Below, one piece after another: positions 35,571 to 44,199 of a DNA stretch of 55,195 nt. Source of the DNA: Desulfovibrio sp. (GTDB lineage: Bacteria; Desulfobacterota; Desulfovibrionia; Desulfovibrionales; Desulfovibrionaceae); contig NZ_JAAVBE010000034.1 in assembly GCF_014803725.1 (NCBI RefSeq), forward strand, positions 1 to 55,195. Reading direction: 5' to 3'. Numbering within the stretch: position 1 is the stretch's first letter; each line of letters begins with the position of its first letter. The translations under genes and the position numbers were made by a program. The notes under the pieces are model-generated. The model did not search any database and was not told the DNA's origin. It was given only the letters and a program-made list of their open reading frames with translations.

Positions 35571-37582
35571 GGGCGCCCCATGCGTTGCCGCAATGCCTCG
35601 GCATTGGCGGGTTTGAGGTCAAGCGCCTTCTGGTAGGCGCGCCGCGCCTCGCCAGTATGGCCGAGATGGCGGGCGATGTCGCCATAATGCTCCCAGATGG
35701 TGGCGTCCACCGGCCCTTCGAGGCTCACGGCCCGCCGGATCTTGGTCAGCGCTTCTTCCGCCTTGCCGGCGCGGAAGAGGGCCCATGCCAAAGAGTCGAT
35801 GATATAGGACTGGTCGGGCGCCAGCGTGTCCGCCCTGGTGAGCAGCTCAAGCGCGCGGTCGAGGTCGCGGTTTTCCTCGGCGAGGCTGTAGCCCACATAG
35901 TTGAGCGCCTGGTAATTGTCCGGCTGCTTTTTCAGGATATCTTCCATGACGGCCATGGCTTCCTGCTTCTTGCCGTTTTCATCAAGAAGGGAGCCGAGCA
36001 GGAAGGCGAGGTCGGTATTGTCAGGCCACTCGGCCGCGGCCGCACGGGCTGCGGCAAGCGCGGCGTCCGTCTGCTTCAGCCGGGCGAGCAGGCGGATCTC
36101 AAGGTCGCGCAGCTCTGTCGAGCGCGGAAAATCCTTGTGGCTTTCGCGCGCAAGCTCAAGGGCCGCATCCGGCTTGCCCGCCTCGGCGAGGAGCTGGATG
36201 CGGAGCTGCCGGGCGCGCACGGCGATGGGGCTGCCGGCCGGGATCTTGTCCAGCCAGGAAAGGGCCATGTTGAGGTCGCGGCGCTGCTCAAAGGCGAGGT
36301 CGGCCAGCAGCAGATAGACATCGTCCGGCGCGCCCTCCCGCGCGGTGAGCTGCTTGAGCAGCCGCTCGGCCTGGAGATAGTGGCGCGCGTCCATGAGCAT
36401 GCTCACGGCCGTGAGCTTGAAGGGCACGGTGTCCGGCCCCTGATTGATATACTGGAGGGCTTTTTCCGGCTGCTTGAGCCGGAGGGACAGGTTCACGAGC
36501 CGCAAGGACACATCCTGCGGCGAAAACTGGAACTTGGCCAGCTTTTCATAGGTGGCGCGGGCCTCGCGCAGCTCGCCCTCCTGCTCCAGCAGGAAGGCCA
36601 GCTCGGCGAGCGCTTCCACAAAGTCGGGCATGCCGCGCACCGAGCGGCGGAGCAGGGGGATGGCCTCGGCCTTGCGCTCCATGCCCGCCAGCGCCTTGGC
36701 GTGGTAATAATCGACGAGGGGGGTGCGCTCCTTGGCCGGGATGTCGGTCAGCAGCTTTTCGGCCTCGTCGAACTGGTGCTCTTTCACGAGCAGGAGCGCC
36801 AGCTCCAGGCGCGCGTCCAGCGTGTCCGGGTGGCGGGCGAGATAGGCGCGCATGAGCCCGGCGCCGCGGCCGGCCATTCCGTGCTCGCCCAGGGCTTCGG
36901 CAAGAAGAAGGTTGAGCGAAAGATCCTCGGGCTGCGCCTTGAGGGCTTCTTCCAGATAGGTGACGGCATTGGGCGACTTGCGGCTCATGAGCCACACGCC
37001 GCCGTCAAGCCAGATCTGCGTGGGCCACACCTGGTCAGGGGCAGGCTGCGCGGCCGGGACTGGTGCGGACGGGGAGGCTTCGCTCTCTGGCGCCCCTGCG
37101 GTCTTTGCGTCTTCGTCTGTCGCGCTCACCTCAAGCCCGGGCACCGGCTTTCCTGTGGAGGCCTCGGCGGCGACCAGCGCCGCCTCCAGCAGGGCGGCCT
37201 CGTCCTCGTCCAGGATGGCGCGCACGGCGCGAAGATAGGCATAAAGGCCGACAGCTTCGGGGGAAAGATCCTTCTCCACCGGGCGCACATGGATGGCGGG
37301 CACCACCCTGAGGCGCGGAGTCTCTTTCAGGATGTTCGCGGCCGCCTGCACCGTGGCCTCGATGGACCTGTTCCCGGCCTCAGCGGGGGAAGACACCTGT
37401 TTCGCAGGGCTCTTTTGCGGCTCCTCGCCATTGCCGCCGCAGGCGCACAACATAAGCGCGCAAAGCACAAGCGCGCAACAGCGCGCACCGCGCGACAGCG
37501 CAAGGCCGTAGCGCGCGCTGCCCTTTGCCGCACCCGGGGGCGGCACATCAAGGGGCCGGAGACCTATCCGTGGCAGTTTCAT
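35567..37582 (-). CDS. TPR-repeat lipoprotein
   Basis: 671 residues. A lipobox is visible at 'VLCALMLCACGGNGEE' (about residues 38-53), after an unusually long basic leader, so the real start may be internal. After a linker and an Ala/Pro-rich stretch near 170-190, at least a dozen TPR-like helix pairs follow (e.g. 'LGEHGMAGRGAGLMRAYLAR', 'RAYQKALDLKPANAEALRQR'). It is probably a periplasmic scaffold anchored in a membrane. It overlaps the LolB-like gene by 4 bases, suggesting joint function at the cell envelope. Confidence 0.75.
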   Translation of the reverse strand: MKLPRIGLRPLDVPPPGAAKGSARYGLALSRGARCCALVLCALMLCACGGNGEEPQKSPAKQVSSPAEAGNRSIEATVQAAANILKETPRLRVVPAIHVRPVEKDLSPEAVGLYAYLRAVRAILDEDEAALLEAALVAAEASTGKPVPGLEVSATDEDAKTAGAPESEASPSAPVPAAQPAPDQVWPTQIWLDGGVWLMSRKSPNAVTYLEEALKAQPEDLSLNLLLAEALGEHGMAGRGAGLMRAYLARHPDTLDARLELALLLVKEHQFDEAEKLLTDIPAKERTPLVDYYHAKALAGMERKAEAIPLLRRSVRGMPDFVEALAELAFLLEQEGELREARATYEKLAKFQFSPQDVSLRLVNLSLRLKQPEKALQYINQGPDTVPFKLTAVSMLMDARHYLQAERLLKQLTAREGAPDDVYLLLADLAFEQRRDLNMALSWLDKIPAGSPIAVRARQLRIQLLAEAGKPDAALELARESHKDFPRSTELRDLEIRLLARLKQTDAALAAARAAAAEWPDNTDLAFLLGSLLDENGKKQEAMAVMEDILKKQPDNYQALNYVGYSLAEENRDLDRALELLTRADTLAPDQSYIIDSLAWALFRAGKAEEALTKIRRAVSLEGPVDATIWEHYGDIARHLGHTGEARRAYQKALDLKPANAEALRQRMGRP

Positions 37583-37639
37583 GAAGCTGGCGCGCCTTCC
37601 CGGCTGGCTTGTTCCTGGTGCCGCACGGCCCGCGCGCGG

Positions 37640-38827
37640 TCAGGACTGGATCCAGTCCTCAGAAAAATCCTTGACGTCGAGCGTGATGTGCTGGCGGATC
37701 TTTTCCAGCAGGCGCGCCTCGAGCTGGCGCACGCGCTCGCGAGTGATATTATAGCGTTCGCCGATTTCGCGCAAGGTCACGGGTTCGTCGGTGAGCAGGC
37801 GGTGGCGCAGGATATAGTGTTCCTTGTCGTTGAGCTTGGGCAGGATGGTCTTGAGCTGGGCGCGGACGAGCTCCGCCACCTCCACGGAGGCCAGGCGTTC
37901 CTCGGCGCCCTGGTCGAGCGCGGGGAGAAAGTCCATGCGCGTGGCGCCGCCCGTCTCGTCGCCGACCTGCACATTGAGCGAAAGGTCGGTGGAGGCGAGG
38001 CGCTGGTCCATCTCGTTTATCTGCTCCACGCTCACGCCAAGGCGTTCCGAGAGCATGGCGGCGTCGGGGTCAAAGCCCTGTGCGATGAGCTTCTGCCGCT
38101 CCCGGTTGAGGTTGTAAAAGAGCTTGCGCTGCACCTGGGTGGTGCCGATCTTGACCATCCTCCAGTTGTCCATGATGAACTTGAGGATGTAGGCCTTGAT
38201 CCAGAAGGAGGCGTAATAGGAAAACTTGATGCCCTTGTCCGGGTCGAACTTGTTGACCGCCCGCATGAGGCCCACATTGCCTTCCTGCACGAGGTCGAGG
38301 ACGTTCTGCATCCAGCGGCGCTGAAAGTCCATGGCGATGCGCACCACCAGCCGCAGGTGGGAGGAGACGAGCCTGAAGGCCGCGTCCGGGTCATTGGCGT
38401 CGCGCACCCTGAGGGCGAGGTCGTGCTCCTCTTCGGGCTTGAGCAGGGGGAAGCGGCTGACCTCGCGCAGGTAAAGCTGGAGGCTGTCCCGCGTCGCAGC
38501 CGGGGAGGGCAGATGCGGCGCCCGGCGCAGGGGAAGGCGCCCATGGGCGCCGTCGCCGCTGTCTTCGGGGAGGGCCTCCGGGCCATTCGCGTCCAGCGGG
38601 TCGTCATCGAGCGCAAGCCCATCATCGGCGTCGGCATCCAGGTCGAGGATGTCGTCGCCGTCTTCCGGGGCCTCGTCTTCGGGGAGCTCGTCTTCAGGGG
38701 CGCCGTCGGCGATGGCTCCTCCCGCATCTGCGGGCAGGACCTCGGGGATGACGGTGCCCTCGGCGGGGCTGCCCTTCGCGGGCCCGGTGGCGCCGTTGCC
38801 GGCGGAGCGTTCTTGCGTCTTGGTCAT
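37640..38827 (-). CDS. rpoH: RNA polymerase sigma-32 factor with acidic N-terminal extension
   Basis: 395 residues. Region 1.2-2 begins near residue 112 ('RDSLQLYLREVSRFPLL'), followed by 'DLVQEGNVGLMRAVNKFD' and 'GIKFSYYASFWIKAYI' (region 2). The RpoH box 'QVQRKLFYNLNRERQKL' is present, and region 4.2 is 'TLREIGERYNITRERVRQLE'. These identify a heat-shock type sigma factor. The first ~105 residues are an extra domain, almost all Asp, Glu, Pro, Ala and Gly between 40 and 95, absent in E. coli RpoH. Divergent from metH, with its own strong promoter. Confidence 0.92.
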   Translation of the reverse strand: MTKTQERSAGNGATGPAKGSPAEGTVIPEVLPADAGGAIADGAPEDELPEDEAPEDGDDILDLDADADDGLALDDDPLDANGPEALPEDSGDGAHGRLPLRRAPHLPSPAATRDSLQLYLREVSRFPLLKPEEEHDLALRVRDANDPDAAFRLVSSHLRLVVRIAMDFQRRWMQNVLDLVQEGNVGLMRAVNKFDPDKGIKFSYYASFWIKAYILKFIMDNWRMVKIGTTQVQRKLFYNLNRERQKLIAQGFDPDAAMLSERLGVSVEQINEMDQRLASTDLSLNVQVGDETGGATRMDFLPALDQGAEERLASVEVAELVRAQLKTILPKLNDKEHYILRHRLLTDEPVTLREIGERYNITRERVRQLEARLLEKIRQHITLDVKDFSEDWIQS

Positions 38828-38862
38828 AGGATTTCGTCACCGTCTGGAAGATACGGCAGCGA

Positions 38863-38891
38863 ATCATATAATTTTGATTTGTCCTTTTCAA
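38863..38891 (-). promoter_or_regulatory. sigma-70 promoter of rpoH
   Basis: TTGAAA (complement of 38886-38891), 17 bases, TATGAT (complement of 38863-38868), in an AT-rich divergent region. The leader is about 30 bases. Confidence 0.7.
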
Positions 38892-38907
38892 TGTTTTTCA
38901 GTACTAA
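38879..38907 (+). promoter_or_regulatory. candidate sigma-70 promoter of metH
   Basis: TTGTCC (38879-38884), 17 bases, TACTAA (38902-38907). It overlaps the rpoH promoter on the other strand, so the two may compete for polymerase. No room for a cobalamin or SAM riboswitch before the ATG at 38960. Confidence 0.5.
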
Positions 38908-38959
38908 AAACGCAGGGGCGTGCTGCCCGGCTTTCGTGCGTTCACTGCAAGGATGTGAC

Positions 38960-41437
38960 ATGACCGTCTTTCCCTTTCTTCAGGCTCTGGGCCAGGGGCG
39001 CCCGCTTTTGCTCGACGGAGCCATGGGCACCATGCTCCAGGCGGCCGGCATGCCCGCGGGTGTGAGCCCCGACCAATATTGCCTGGAAAACCCGGACATC
39101 CTGAAGGGCATCCACCGCGCCTATCTTGAGGCCGGCTCCAACATCATCACCACCTGCACCTTCGGCGCCAACCCCTTCAAGCTGGCGCCCGGGCTGGATG
39201 TTTTCGATGTGTGCCGGCGCCTCACCGGCATCGCGCGCGAGGCCGCGCAAAGCGCCCCGGAGGGGCGCCCGGTCTTCGTGGCCGGCAATGTGGGGCCGAG
39301 CGGTCTTTTTGCGCGCCCCCTGGGCCCCCTTGAGCCGCGGGAACTGGTGGAAGGTTTCGCCAGGCAGATTCGCGGGCTCGCCGCCGGCGGCGCCGACCTC
39401 ATCTTCATCGAGACGCAGTTCGACCTCGCCGAGGCGCGCGCCGCCGTGGCCGCTGCGCGCGAGGTCTGCGATCTGCCGGTCATGGTCTCCATGACCTTCG
39501 AGCACGGGGTGAGCCTCACGGGCTCAAGCCCCGAGATCTTCGCCGAGACCATGCAGAACCTCGGCGCGGACGTGGTGGGCACCAATTGCAGCCTCGGGCC
39601 CGACGAGATGCTGCCCGTCGTGCGCGAGCTCCTTTCCGTGTGCGCCTGCCCGGTCATGGCCGAGCCCAACGCGGGCCTCCCCGAACTTCGGGACGGCCAG
39701 ACGGTCTTCCCCATGGGGCCCGAAGCCTTCGCGCAAAAAACGGCCGCCTTCGCGGCCATGGGTGCCCAGGTGCTCGGCGGCTGTTGCGGCACCACACCGG
39801 CCCATATCACGGCGCTGGCGCGCGCGGTCGCTTCCGTCAGCCCGCAGCCGCGGACCCTGCCGCGGCAGGACGGCATCGTGCTCACCAGCCGCTCGGCACT
39901 CGTGCGCATGGCCGCGGACGCGCCGCTGGCGCTCATCGGCGAGCGTATCAACCCCACGGGCAAACCCGTGCTCGCCGCCGAGCTTCAGGGGGGGCGCTTC
40001 GACGTGGCCCTGCGCCTTGCGGACGAGCAGGTGGCCGCGGGCGCGACGGTGCTTGATGTCAATGTGGGCGCCCCGCTGGTGGACGAGGCCGTCTGCCTGC
40101 CCGAGCTCGCCCAGCGCCTCATTGCCCGGCACCAGACACCGCTCTCGCTCGATTCTTCTCATACCGCGGCCATTGCGGCGGCCCTCCCCTATGCGCCCGG
40201 CTCGTGCCTCATCAATTCCATCAGCGGCGAGGCCGGCCGCATGGAGGCCCTGGGGCCGCTCTGCCGCCAGTTTGGCGCGCCCTTCATCCTTTTGCCCCTG
40301 CAGGGCAAAAAGCTCCCGGTGCGCGCGTCCGAGCGCATCCGCATCGCCGAAGACCTGCTGGAGCGCGCTTCGGCGCGCGGCATCCCGCGGCGGCTCGTGC
40401 TGGTGGACATCCTGGCCCTGGCCATTTCCTCCACGCCAGAAGGCGTCAACGAATGCCTGGAATTCGCCCGCTGGTGCCGCGCGCAAAAGCTCCCCACCAC
40501 CATCGGCCTTTCCAATGTCTCATTCGGGCTGCCGGCGCGGCCGCTGCTCAACTCCACCTTCCTGAGCATGGCCGTGGGCGCGGGGCTGACCTCCTGTATC
40601 GCCAACCCCACGGCCCCGCTCATGCGCGAGACCACGGCCGCCATTGCTGCATTGCGCGGGCACGATGCCCACGCGGAGTCCTTCATCGCCGGCTTTGGCA
40701 ACTGGAAGCCGGGCGAGGGGAGCGCGGCGCCCGCGGCCGGCGCCCCCGGTCTCGCGGCAGCCGCGGCGAGCCTGTATGACGCCGTGCTGCATGGCGACAA
40801 GGAGGGCGCCCCGGCCCTGCTGGAAAAGGAACTCGCCGCCGGCGCCGACCCGCTCGAGATCGTGGACGGCATCCTCATCCCGGCCATCACCGAAGTGGGC
40901 GAGCGCTATGAGCGGCGCGAGTATTTCCTGCCGCAGCTCATCCGCGCGGCAGAAACCATGCAACTGGCCTTCGGGCGCCTCAAGCCTCTGCTGGAAGAGC
41001 GCCGCGGCCCGGAAAAGCGGCCCGTCATCGTGCTTGCCACCGTGGAGGGCGATATCCACGACATCGGCAAGAATATCGTGGCGCTCCTGCTCGGCAACCA
41101 CGGCTTTGAGGTGGTGGACGCGGGCAAGGATGTGCCCGCTGCGGAAATTCTGGCTTGCGCGATGCGCCACAAGGCGCGTATCATCGGGCTTTCCGCGCTG
41201 ATGACCACCACCATGGTGCGCATGGAAGACACTATCCGCCTAATCCGGGAGCGCGGGCTGCCCATCCGGGTCATGGTGGGTGGCGCCGCCGTGACCAGGG
41301 CCTTTGCCGAGGCCATCGGGGCCGATGCCTATTGTGAAGACGCCGTGAGCGGCGTGCGCGCCGCCCAGGGCTTTCTCCGGGAGGATGCGGCCGGCGCCGC
41401 CTGCCCGGATGCGGGTCAACAAGGAATGGAATCTTGA
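38960..41437 (+). CDS. metH: cobalamin-dependent methionine synthase, no activation domain
   Basis: 825 residues from an ATG with AAGGA upstream. The homocysteine-binding domain (1-300) has zinc ligands C210 ('VGTNCSLGP') and C275/C276 ('LGGCCGTTP'). The pterin-binding domain (~318-560) begins near 'IGERINPTGKPVLAAEL'. The cobalamin cap and Rossmann domains follow, with lower ligand histidine near residue 700 in 'EGDIHDIGKNIVALLL'. The AdoMet-binding reactivation domain of E. coli MetH (~330 residues) is absent, so oxidised cobalamin must be rescued by a separate protein. It transfers methyl from methyl-tetrahydrofolate to homocysteine. Confidence 0.95.
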   Translation: MTVFPFLQALGQGRPLLLDGAMGTMLQAAGMPAGVSPDQYCLENPDILKGIHRAYLEAGSNIITTCTFGANPFKLAPGLDVFDVCRRLTGIAREAAQSAPEGRPVFVAGNVGPSGLFARPLGPLEPRELVEGFARQIRGLAAGGADLIFIETQFDLAEARAAVAAAREVCDLPVMVSMTFEHGVSLTGSSPEIFAETMQNLGADVVGTNCSLGPDEMLPVVRELLSVCACPVMAEPNAGLPELRDGQTVFPMGPEAFAQKTAAFAAMGAQVLGGCCGTTPAHITALARAVASVSPQPRTLPRQDGIVLTSRSALVRMAADAPLALIGERINPTGKPVLAAELQGGRFDVALRLADEQVAAGATVLDVNVGAPLVDEAVCLPELAQRLIARHQTPLSLDSSHTAAIAAALPYAPGSCLINSISGEAGRMEALGPLCRQFGAPFILLPLQGKKLPVRASERIRIAEDLLERASARGIPRRLVLVDILALAISSTPEGVNECLEFARWCRAQKLPTTIGLSNVSFGLPARPLLNSTFLSMAVGAGLTSCIANPTAPLMRETTAAIAALRGHDAHAESFIAGFGNWKPGEGSAAPAAGAPGLAAAAASLYDAVLHGDKEGAPALLEKELAAGADPLEIVDGILIPAITEVGERYERREYFLPQLIRAAETMQLAFGRLKPLLEERRGPEKRPVIVLATVEGDIHDIGKNIVALLLGNHGFEVVDAGKDVPAAEILACAMRHKARIIGLSALMTTTMVRMEDTIRLIRERGLPIRVMVGGAAVTRAFAEAIGADAYCEDAVSGVRAAQGFLREDAAGAACPDAGQQGMES

Positions 41438-41447
41438 GGACACTGCC

Positions 41448-41918
41448 ATGAAACGGATCTCTCTTGCACTTCTCATCTCGCTCCTGCTTCCCTGCGCCGC
41501 GCTGGCGGCAGCCGACACCACCATCCCCACCATGGACCAGGCCGGCCTCACGGCCACGCTCCAGAAAAACAAGGGCAAGGTGGTCATCCTGAACTTCTTT
41601 GCCACTTGGTGCCCGCCCTGCCGGGTGGAGATCCCGGAGCTCGTCAAGGTGCGTGAGGCCTATCCCGAGTCCGAGCTCCTGCTGGTGGGCCTCTCGGTGG
41701 ATGAGACGAGCGCGCCGGTGGTGCCCTTCATCAAGAAGGCCGGCGTCAACTATCCCGTCTATATGGCCGCGCAGGACGTGACCGACGCATACCGCGTGAC
41801 CAGCGTGCCCCACAATGCCTTTTTCGCCAGGGACGGGCACCTGGTCATTTCCGAACCCGGCATGGCCGAGGCCCATGTCATCCGGGAGCTGGTGGATGAG
41901 CTGCTTGGCAAGAAATAG
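41448..41918 (+). CDS. thioredoxin-like (TlpA/ResA-type) exported protein
   Basis: 156 residues with a cleavable signal peptide ('MKRISLALLISLLLPCAALA') and a TlpA-like thioredoxin fold. The active site is C55-P-P-C58 in 'FFATWCPPCRVEIPEL', and the cis-proline appears in 'VTSVPHNAFF'. It acts in the periplasm, probably as a disulfide reductant, for example in cytochrome maturation. GAGGACACTGCC precedes the ATG. Its 3' end overlaps hpt. Confidence 0.87.
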   Translation: MKRISLALLISLLLPCAALAAADTTIPTMDQAGLTATLQKNKGKVVILNFFATWCPPCRVEIPELVKVREAYPESELLLVGLSVDETSAPVVPFIKKAGVNYPVYMAAQDVTDAYRVTSVPHNAFFARDGHLVISEPGMAEAHVIRELVDELLGKK

Positions 41919-42486
41919 CCAGAGCGCGCCGGCCCCCGAAGCGCAAGCGGCGTCCGGCGGCAGGCTTGTCACGGTTTTCAGCGCGGAGGACATCGCCGGC
42001 CGTGTCCGCGGCATGGCGGCGGAAATCGACGCCTGCTACGGCGACGAGCCTCTGGTGGCTGTCTGCGTCCTCAAAGGCGCCTGCATCTTTTTCAGCGATC
42101 TCGTGCGCGCCCTGCGCAACAGCAAGCTGGAGCTCGAGTTCATCCGCATCGCCAGTTACGGTATGGGCACGGCCAGTTCCGGGCAGGTGGTATTCAGCAA
42201 GGACGTGGAGAACGACATCCGCGGCAAGCATGTGCTGCTCGTGGAAGACATCGTGGACAGCGGGCGCAGCATGCGCTTCGTGCTGGACACCTTTGCGGCG
42301 CGCGGGCCGCGCAGCCTGCGCGTTGCCGCCCTTGTCAACAAGACCGGGCGCCGGGAGAAGGAAGTGTCCGTGGATTTTATCGGCTTTTCCCTCGATTCCG
42401 GCTTTCTTGTGGGCTATGGGCTGGACTATGCCGAACGCTACCGGGCGCTGCCCGGTATTTACGAGCTGGAGCCGGCCAAGGGCTAG
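41896..42486 (+). CDS. hpt: hypoxanthine phosphoribosyltransferase
   Basis: 196 residues. The PRPP-binding loop 'HVLLVEDIVDSGRSM' and 'PLVAVCVLKGACIFFSDLV' identify a purine salvage enzyme of the HPRT family, with 'VSVDFIGFSLDSGFLVGYG' at the end as in Hpt proteins. The suggested ATG lies within the end of the thioredoxin-like gene (23-base overlap) after GGAGCTGGTG. The first ~25 residues are Ala-rich and not conserved, so the exact start is uncertain. Confidence 0.9.
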   Translation: MSCLARNSQSAPAPEAQAASGGRLVTVFSAEDIAGRVRGMAAEIDACYGDEPLVAVCVLKGACIFFSDLVRALRNSKLELEFIRIASYGMGTASSGQVVFSKDVENDIRGKHVLLVEDIVDSGRSMRFVLDTFAARGPRSLRVAALVNKTGRREKEVSVDFIGFSLDSGFLVGYGLDYAERYRALPGIYELEPAKG

Positions 42487-42525
42487 AGGCCTCCTGGCCG
42501 TCAACGTGCTTTCTGGAGTCATGGC

Positions 42526-43248
42526 ATGGAAGTGAAATGTCCGCAGTGCGCGAGCCGGTTCAACCTGCCCGATGCCGCCGCCAAGCCGGGCGCCAAGTTG
42601 CGTTGCGCCGTCTGCAAGACCGTGTTTTCGCTGCCCGGGCAGCCGGAGCCCGCGGCAGCCTCGCCAGCCCCGCAGGCGCCGCGCAAGGAAGCCCCGAGGG
42701 AGCCCCTGCCCGAGTTCAGCCGCAAGCGTGGCGGCCGGGGCAAGCTCTGGCTGGTCCTCGTGCTCATCCTGCTGCTCGCTGGCGGCGGGGCCGGCGCCTG
42801 GTTCTACTTTTTCCACCAGAAGGAGACGCCGCCGAGCGAGGCGGACATCGCCAAGAAGGTGGAGCTGCTCACCATGCGCAACGTGCGCCAGTACAATGTG
42901 CTCAATGAAAAGGTGGGCAAGGTCTTCGTCATTGAGGGGCGGGTGGTCAACGAATTCCCCGAGCCCAAGGAGCTCATCGCCCTCGAGGGCGCCATCTACG
43001 ACAAGGACAAGAAGCCGCTGGCCGTCAAGAAACAGCTGGCGGGCACACAGCTTTCGCTCTTCCAGCTCCAGGTGTTGAGCGAGAAGGAGATGGAAGCCTT
43101 CCTCAACAACAAGGTCGAGATCCTGACCAACAATACCAATGTCCCGCCCGGCGGGGAAGTACCTTTCATGATCCTGTTCTATGACCCGCCGGATGATGTG
43201 GCGGAATTCGGCGTCAAGATCGTGGATGTGAAGGACGCCGGCAAGTAG
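42526..43248 (+). CDS. zinc-ribbon, single-pass membrane protein (MJ0042 / DUF3426-like)
   Basis: 240 residues. The N-terminal zinc ribbon reads 'MEVKCPQCASRFNLPD' and 'LRCAVCKTVFSLP' (CxxC...CxxC). After a Pro/Glu-rich linker there is one transmembrane helix ('LWLVLVLILLLAGGGAGAW', ~75-93). The periplasmic part ('KVFVIEGRVVNEFPEPKELI', 'VPFMILFYDPPDDVAEFGVK') is the DUF3426-type beta domain. The function of the family is unknown. It ends just before a strong terminator. Confidence 0.75.
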   Translation: MEVKCPQCASRFNLPDAAAKPGAKLRCAVCKTVFSLPGQPEPAAASPAPQAPRKEAPREPLPEFSRKRGGRGKLWLVLVLILLLAGGGAGAWFYFFHQKETPPSEADIAKKVELLTMRNVRQYNVLNEKVGKVFVIEGRVVNEFPEPKELIALEGAIYDKDKKPLAVKKQLAGTQLSLFQLQVLSEKEMEAFLNNKVEILTNNTNVPPGGEVPFMILFYDPPDDVAEFGVKIVDVKDAGK

Positions 43249-43289
43249 AAGGCTTTTCCGGCCGCGCAATGCCGGATGTTTTGGAGACC

Positions 43290-43324
43290 AAAGGAGCCCG
43301 ACGGCAGTACCGTCAGGCTCCTTT
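43290..43324. terminator. intrinsic terminator after the zinc-ribbon gene
   Basis: AAAGGAGCC...GGCTCCTTT with an inner GACGG/CCGTC pairing, about 40 bases after the stop codon, with A/T flanks that would work in both directions. Confidence 0.85.
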
Positions 43325-43368
43325 ACATATGCGGTCACGCTGCGAGCGCGCCGCCGTGACAGCTTTTG

Positions 43369-44055
43369 TCAGCAGCTCTGCTGGATTGCTGTCAGAAGTG
43401 CCGCGCGGGCCTGTGCGGCCTCGGCCTCCAGCTCGCCCTTGCGGCCGGCGCCGATGCCGAGGCTCTGCGCCAGGGCGTCCAGATAGCCGCGCTCCATGAA
43501 GTGGTCGATGTCGATGACCGAGCAGGAGAGCCGGTACACATCCTCGGCCTGTTCGGGCGTGCGCGTCTGCGCGGCGATCTTCGCGGGGTCGATGGTCTCG
43601 CTCTGGATGCGCTCAAGGACGACGCCCGCATCCTGATTGCCCAGCATGGTCTGGAGCACCTTCTGCATCCGCTGGCGCTCGGTGGCGTCGATGTTGCCGT
43701 CGGCGCGCGCCGCATAGACCATGGCGCGCATGACGAGTTCGGCCGTGGGGTCGGCGGCGTCCACACCGGCGCCCCGGCTCCGTTCCTCCGCCTGGGCGTC
43801 CGCCTGCTGGCCGGCCGCCCATTTGCGGTAGAAGTTCCACGCAACGGCGCCGGCGCCGGCGAGCGCCACATTCTTGAGCAGGTCGCCGGAGGCGAAGTTG
43901 CCGAGCACGGCGCCCAGGGCGCCCGCGCCGAGCAGGCCGCCGAGCCCGCCCGGGGTGCTGTTCCCGAGGTCGCGGGCCGCGGATTTCGCCTGGCCGGTCA
44001 GGATCTCCAGGGCGGAGCCGAAGGAATCTGTATTGAGAACGTCAAAAATCGACAT
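43369..44055 (-). CDS. DUF533 (YebE/TerB-like) protein
   Basis: 228 residues starting MSIFDVLNTDSFGSAL, with CAGGAG before the ATG. A glycine-rich hydrophobic stretch, 'GGLGGLLGAGALGAVLG', lies near 36-52 and a second, 'NVALAGAGAVAWNFYRKWAA', near 62-81. The C-terminal half is helical and TerB-like ('AMVYAARADGNIDATERQRM'). DUF533 proteins are inner-membrane-associated and of unknown function. It stands alone behind its own candidate promoter and converges with the zinc-ribbon gene at the terminator. Confidence 0.8.
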   Translation of the reverse strand: MSIFDVLNTDSFGSALEILTGQAKSAARDLGNSTPGGLGGLLGAGALGAVLGNFASGDLLKNVALAGAGAVAWNFYRKWAAGQQADAQAEERSRGAGVDAADPTAELVMRAMVYAARADGNIDATERQRMQKVLQTMLGNQDAGVVLERIQSETIDPAKIAAQTRTPEQAEDVYRLSCSVIDIDHFMERGYLDALAQSLGIGAGRKGELEAEAAQARAALLTAIQQSC

Positions 44056-44143
44056 GGTTTTCTCCTGTGCAAAGGGTTTCTGTGGCCCGGCGCGATTCGC
44101 GCGGGGAAGTCGCCGCGCCCCTGCGTGGCCGGCTCCCTGCCTT

Positions 44144-44172
44144 ATCCTAAACAAGAAGGCGCGGGCCGGCAA
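44144..44172 (-). promoter_or_regulatory. candidate promoter of the DUF533 gene
   Basis: TTGCCG (complement of 44167-44172), 17 bases, TAGGAT (complement of 44144-44149), about 90 bases before the ATG. Confidence 0.4.
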
Positions 44173-44199
44173 GAAGGGGCCGAAAAGCCGGCCCCGTCA

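Noticed and set aside
38908..38959. Cobalamin riboswitch before metH
   Set aside because: Only about 50 bases separate the promoter from the ATG, and no B12-box sequence is seen.
35585..41437. A 1950-codon open frame on the plus strand covering rpoH, the TPR gene and metH
   Set aside because: Only its last 826 codons are metH. The rest is the antisense shadow of real minus-strand genes, caused by strong third-position GC bias.
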